64,000 nt of DNA from Siderastrea siderea (taxonomy: Eukaryota; Cnidaria; Anthozoa; Scleractinia; Rhizangiidae), in the NCBI GenBank assembly GCA_964030785.1, contig OZ034979.1:39799984-39863983 (forward strand), in the 5' to 3' direction. Shown here piece after piece: positions 58,988-64,000 of this stretch. Position 1 is the first letter of the stretch; every line of letters starts with the position of its first letter. A program made the translations under genes and the position numbers. Under the pieces are notes generated by a model, which did no database searches, was not told where the DNA came from, and was given only the letters and a program-made list of their open reading frames with translations.

Positions 58988-60169
58988 AGTTCGTAATTTC
59001 CCACCCACCCTCCCTCGGGATAGGGAAAATGGTATTTCAAACATTTGTCGGGTACTCCCCCACCTTTGCTGGGAATTATTTTATTGCTTAATGTTTCTCA
59101 GAGTAAAAGTTATTGTTATAAAAATAAACGGCCACCTCGGTGGCCAAAAAATGGCAAATGATGTTTTTGTCAGTTCTTCCCAGCAAACCGCACGCAGCCA
59201 CTGCATTGTATAGTATATGAATTGCGAGTATATGCAATAACATAGAGCATAAATGAGCTTAATTTTCTAAAATGTTTTGGGATTGTACGTGAGGTAACTT
59301 AAGCAGATTCAAATTTATGAGGCATCAATTTAACAACTGAGGACTAAATGTTCTTCAAGCTATAAAATTGCGTACAATGGTGGAAATATAGTAGACAATT
59401 TTTTATCAGACTGCTCAAAGGCAATAAACTGTTGTATGTCAGTAATAGGCGAGTTAATTCTTTCTGGAAAAGGTAAGCTACGAAAATGGACATACTGCTA
59501 AGCTCTTTCACATTCGCCCACAGCAAAGTAAACAAGTGCCATATGCAGGCTTAGACTAGTCAATAAATGGCGTAAAAACCCACGCCAGCAGAAATATTCT
59601 TGGGTGACTCAGCGCAACGTTCCCATTAACAAATGCAGTTATTTCTAGACTCAACGACATTTGCGAAATTTTCATCATATGCACGATAATCTTCGTAATA
59701 TTTGGTTCTTCATGATACGACTCATCCTGAATTTTAAATAGAAACGAAAAATATGTAAAATCAATTTAATGGTGAACGGAAAACATAAAGGATAGCCTAG
59801 CTTATTCGATTTATCGTAATAGCGGTGAAATAGATCAAACTTAGAAAGGTACGTATTACTCAACATTTTCCTTGTTTTCTTTAGAGGGGGGAATACTATG
59901 ATTCCGCTAAACATATTCAGTCTTAACTCTAGGCAACAGACTTAAGGAAAAACTATTTTCATGCCGTGTTCTCAATATTGCGAATACTTTACGCATGCAT
60001 GATTCACATGCAACCAAGAAACTGTACTGGAATTCTGCACATTTTAGTTCATCTATTTATTTTTAGTTGCTGTGGCTCTACACTAATCCTTTACCGTTAT
60101 ATTTCCATCCGATTTCGTACGCAAACGGTTCGTTAGGAAGCAAAGAAGATCGATATTAACAGTGTCTCT
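58988..60169. other. Wnt intron, part not shared with the tandem units
   Basis: AT-rich intron DNA without recognised features. Similarity to units 1-3 begins at about 60170 (TCTTTTGGCGGGACACTAG, also at 2168, 15737 and 24005). Confidence 0.6.
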
Positions 60170-61227
60170 TTTGGCGGGACACTAGTTTCCTTGTTCGTGG
60201 TTCTTCACGAGGATCCGGCGTGTAAAGGAGCAATTAGATCACGCACAGGCAAAGCTTGATCTCGTTTCAAAGCTTAAATTGACAAAAAGACTTTTTCCTT
60301 GCAAAACACTCAGAAAATAAACATCGTCTCATGAAATTATAATAATTGCTGTATAGCTTTCAGTTGAATGGCCACACTTTGTAGTGTTACAACCTCCAGC
60401 GTGCGGCGTTAGAGCCGTCTTCAGCTGCATATTTGTCAGTGTAATGAAAAATACCACAGGAAAGTACTGCTCAGTAGCTTTCGCTGGAATGGTCATTCTT
60501 TATGATTTCACTAGCAGATGTACTGATGTTAAAACTACCGTGTGCAGAATAAAACCTTCAAATACCACACACAGAATAAAACCTCCAACTACCACATGAA
60601 AGTTAAACTGCTGAATGACTTTCGTTTGTATTTCAATGGCTTTTTTCTCTTCACAAATTACTGGTCCATAGAAAATACGTCACTCGAGCTTTCACAAAGG
60701 GATCAAACTTTGAATTATGAGCAAGGATACAACACTTGACGTTCTGCCGAAAATTTTAAGAGCTGAACACGTTTTTGTGTACTTCTGTATCTTACTCCAA
60801 AGTACTGTACTAAGAAAACGTCACTTTTGAGACAAGAGTGCAAGAGATTTCTCTTTTGACTGCATTCAAAGTCAGGAAAACTAATGATATTTAATCCTTT
60901 ACTGAATTTCTGAATTTCCCTAGGAAGCGACTTTCTCACGAAGTTATTGAGCAGTACTTTTCTGTGGTGACGTTTATTGTGTTTACAACGAATCAATGAA
61001 ATCCAGAGTCACCATCGAAACCAGTGCTACAAGCAGTACTTTATTTGTTGTTGTTTGGCTGTACATAGTGCTCGTCACTTACGAGTGAATAACGTTTCTA
61101 AGAGCTTGTCAATGAGTGACCGTTCAAATGAAAACCAGTAGTGTTTCTTTCATCTTTTATTAATTCTTCTTTTTCCGTTAACCTTTTCAATCTGATTTAG
61201 TCGCGTGAACACCTTTCTGTTTTTCAG

Positions 61228-61493
61228 CTTGCAGAGAAACAGCTGTCACCTACTCCATTACAGCCGCCGGTGTTTCGCACGCCAATGCGAGGGCTTGTAG
61301 CGATGGCAAACTTTCGGCTTGCGGGTGTGATAACAGATACAAAGGCGTAACCAACGAGGGATGGCAGTGGGGAGGTTGTCGCGATAACATCGACTTTGCA
61401 GACCAGTTTTCGAGAAAGTTTGTTGACGCGGGAGAAAAGGGACTAGACTTTCGAACATTGGTAAATCTGCATAACAACGAGGCCGGCAGAACG
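61228..61493 (+). CDS. Wnt1: Wnt penultimate exon (intact)
   Basis: Acceptor TGTTTTTCAG, donor GTGAGT; phase 1 in, phase 0 out, 266 nt. Encodes [75 protein letters not shown] and AGRT. DNIDF, FVDxGEKGxDxR and the LHNNEAGRT end are closest to Wnt1 among the Wnt classes I can recall. Subfamily needs a tree. The exon is undamaged, unlike the two copies at 3144 and 16718. Confidence 0.93.
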
Positions 61494-63901
61494 GTGAGTT
61501 CTCAACTGTTTGCGCGTGAATATTAAATAAACTGAAAGCTGGAAAGAAAATTTAACAGCGGAAATAACCTATTTCACTCCCAGATGGTTAAACTGAGGGA
61601 GTCGCAACGCGATTTTTCATATTGAGTGTATAGTTTCGTACAAAGTGTGACCATTTTTTGAAAGATATGAAGAGACACTTTTCTATGGCGCTGTCGTATT
61701 TTTAAGATTGGGTACTTAAGAAGGGTCTTTTTTCGTATTGTTTCAATTTTGAGCTTATTGAAAGGATTAGACCATACTGAAACGACAAGGAGAGCCGTAG
61801 CCCGCGGCAATAACGGACTGTCTTTTCCGTTATTAGAAACAATTGCTTCCGACCGATTCATTACAAAAAGTAATCTAACTTGCGTCATAGCGGTGAGAAA
61901 GCCGTCTGTACTTGATAAGCTAAAAGGAAAAACTTATTTTTATCGTAAACTACGTGACTGCTATTCAGGCGGATTCAGCTAACATCCAGTTTCTTTTGAT
62001 AGTATATGATCCATTACGAAACATCTGTAATTTACCGGCCTTAAGTTTCTACCAGAGCCAAACGTTTGAATCGGGGAATGAAATCCTACTGTGCGACCAT
62101 TGAAATTGAAAGTAAGGACTACTTGTAAGTTTTATGACAGTGGTGCTTGTTTTCCATACTTTTCAAAGTAAAATTTGGTGATACTGTCTAATTGTGTTTA
62201 GGTCTTGGCCACCTTTACGAGTAAAATTCAGTGATTGTTCAAAATTCATTTTCTCGTTAGGATATATCTTTCCCTTTAAGCTCCTAAGAGAGTGAATTAA
62301 GCAAAGGAAAGATCAGTGATCATAAATAAGCAAATATTCTCTATCCAAACCATGAAAATTGCATCTTAAAACTGACATGAACATAACTGTATGACACTGA
62401 AGTCTGGAGGACTGAAACAGGACTGCGCAGAGGGGAGTGTCATTGCACATCAATTTTTCTTCTTCTTTGTGCAGGCGGCATCGGTTTCTCAAATTCGTTT
62501 CATTTTAATTTGGACGGAAAGCAAAAAAGAAAAGTTTAATGACTGAAGCCTGTGGTAAGCGTTCTGAATTCAGCTTCCCACGAAACACGTACAACTAATT
62601 TCGGGAAACCCGCATATGATCATTAACTATTATTATATTATACGATTGCGGCTTTGCGCCGGTGAACAATTTGCATTTCATGGCTCATAAATCTCGGTCG
62701 ACCTTCAGTTCCCACGATGTTTGAAACCTCTCAGCAAAACTCTCTTGAGCCTGGTCACCACTTGTGAAATAAGCACAAGGATAAGCAGGAAGATGCCCCA
62801 TTAAGCCTGCTTTTCTTTTGAGACGCAAGAACATACTCACAAACAACAGCACTTGACACACAAAATGAAGAAGACAACACCGAGAAATGAAATCATTGCA
62901 AAAACCAAGTTTTGGTTTCATTTATTACAAGATAAGTGATGTTACTACAATATTTCGGCTCTATTACAGAGTCATAGTCATGTAATGATACGTTTACAAG
63001 GCGCAACTTAGTACGCAACATGAAAATGAGCCTGACGCTGGCACAAGCATGTAAACGAAAGAAGTCAAAAATTTTCCTTTTCCTTGTGCTTCCCTTTCCT
63101 TACGCTCCTGTCGCAGTGATTCCTCGTGAAAATTAGATAAGAATAGTCCTTGTGTTTTTTTTTCTTCTTATGTTCTTGCTTTTCTTTGTGTTCCTCAGTT
63201 TTCATCATGACCCTTTTAGCCCCAATATCAACACACTTGTTTTCCCAACAGTTCTCCTTATATTTCCCATGGTACCTTGTGGAGAATTTGATTAAACATC
63301 AAGACCATTATCTTTGGTGATTGTTCCCTTTATTCTCGTGACCTGTATGTTTGATCAAGTTGTGTTATCGTAGTGAGAAATTAGATGCTTGTAGCTACTG
63401 TGGCTTACATAGCTAAAAGAGCCGTTTTCCTTGTGTCGCTTGTCAACACCAGTGCAGCCTTTAGGCGATAACCACAAGCACAAACGTCATATGCACGCAC
63501 AGTGCTACTGTGTTCTTTTGTTCATGTTTGTGCAGTGGATTTCCCACCGGTCCCTATGGGAGAAATAAGCATGACCACTCTTTAACCAAAAAGTAAAAAG
63601 AGAAAAAATTCGTTCCCATGTTTGTCCCACCCAGATCACACACGAATTTACCTTGCGCCGGATCCCGACAGTTTTTATCGAGCTGTTTATTTAACCAGAA
63701 TGTCATGCTTCATTACAATAATGGAATCAACTTAACTCTCAGCAAGTTTGTTGCTCATTTAAGTGATTTGACTGGCATTTGCCTGTGCCATTGGGTAGGA
63801 GGGGAGGAATTCGTATGCATAGTGTCATAAATTAGGGCGTTGTATTCTGACTAGCCACCAGTGATCCCTCAACTGACACTCCATTTTGCTCTCTTTTCCA
63901 G
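61494..63901. other. Wnt intron before the last exon
   Basis: Collinear with the introns of units 1 and 2; no insert and no gene recognised. Confidence 0.7.
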
Positions 63902-64000
63902 GCTGTACAAGTTAACATGGTACGAGAGTGCAAATGCCACGGATTTTCAGGGGCCTGCACGGTTCGCACCTGTTGGAAACGCTTACCTGATTTCAAACGG
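63902..64000 (+). CDS. Wnt1: Wnt terminal exon, cut by window end
   Basis: Acceptor CTCTTTTCCAG, phase 0. The 33 codons in the window encode [20 protein letters not shown] and [13 protein letters not shown]. The serine in CHGFSGAC is the palmitoleoylated residue of Wnt ligands, and the following Gly is kept here (Glu in both tandem copies). From the unit 2 copy about 130 more codons are expected beyond the window. Confidence 0.93.

Larger units (their letters stand above)
60170..64000. repeat. Main-gene segment related to the tandem units
   Basis: Collinear with 2168-5284 plus 6711-6900 plus 11345-11580 of unit 1, and with 15737-20030 of unit 2. None of the large insertions are present, so it serves as the empty-site reference. 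Confidence 0.9.

Overview
The window is eukaryotic nuclear DNA from a metazoan, most likely an anthozoan cnidarian (probably a stony coral). Genes are split by introns with GT-AG sites, the intergenic DNA is AT-rich and full of MITEs, and there are L1/Tx1-like LINE and Crypton-type fragments. The one well-supported conserved host gene is a Wnt ligand, closest to Wnt1 by eye, on the + strand and running off the right edge. Supported exons are 58103-58350, 61228-61493 and 63902-64000+. I also propose a 19-nt microexon (57991-58009) and a signal-peptide first exon (50286-50391); their phases fit exactly.

Region by region: (1) 1-24742 is a tandem array of three units (1-13401, 13402-21808, 21809-24742). 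Each unit carries intergenic DNA with a tRNA-Val(UAC) gene or relic; units 1 and 2 also carry the last two Wnt exons. None has the Wnt N-terminal exon. Unit 1 has a nonsense codon before the last cysteine cluster, unit 2 a frameshifting deletion, and unit 3 stops before the first Wnt exon. Because four related segments exist (three units plus the real gene at 60170-64000), later insertions can be dated against empty sites: a 4.4-kb TTAA element and a Crypton fragment in unit 1, and a hAT-like MITE plus a 196-bp insert in unit 2.

(2) 24743-38035 and 47925-49515 are two copies of one upstream block; the first holds about 11 kb of extra sequence rich in foldback elements. (3) 38101-44770 is a mobile-element cluster: a hAT MITE, and a LINE split by what looks like a clean 2.9-kb inversion whose reversal also re-pairs the ends of a second element. 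(4) 45577-50414 holds three copies of the putative Wnt promoter/first-exon segment, only the last with an open reading frame. (5) 51639-54383 is a decaying minus-strand gene of an invertebrate family of unknown function, antisense inside the proposed Wnt intron 1, flanked by repeated GGTAACGGAGGTTA motifs.

Together the order (3' exons, upstream block, first-exon copies, block, first exon, remaining exons) suggests an ancestral tandem duplication of the whole Wnt gene that has since collapsed to one working gene plus fragments. All alignments were made by eye; boundaries of diverged repeats are approximate.
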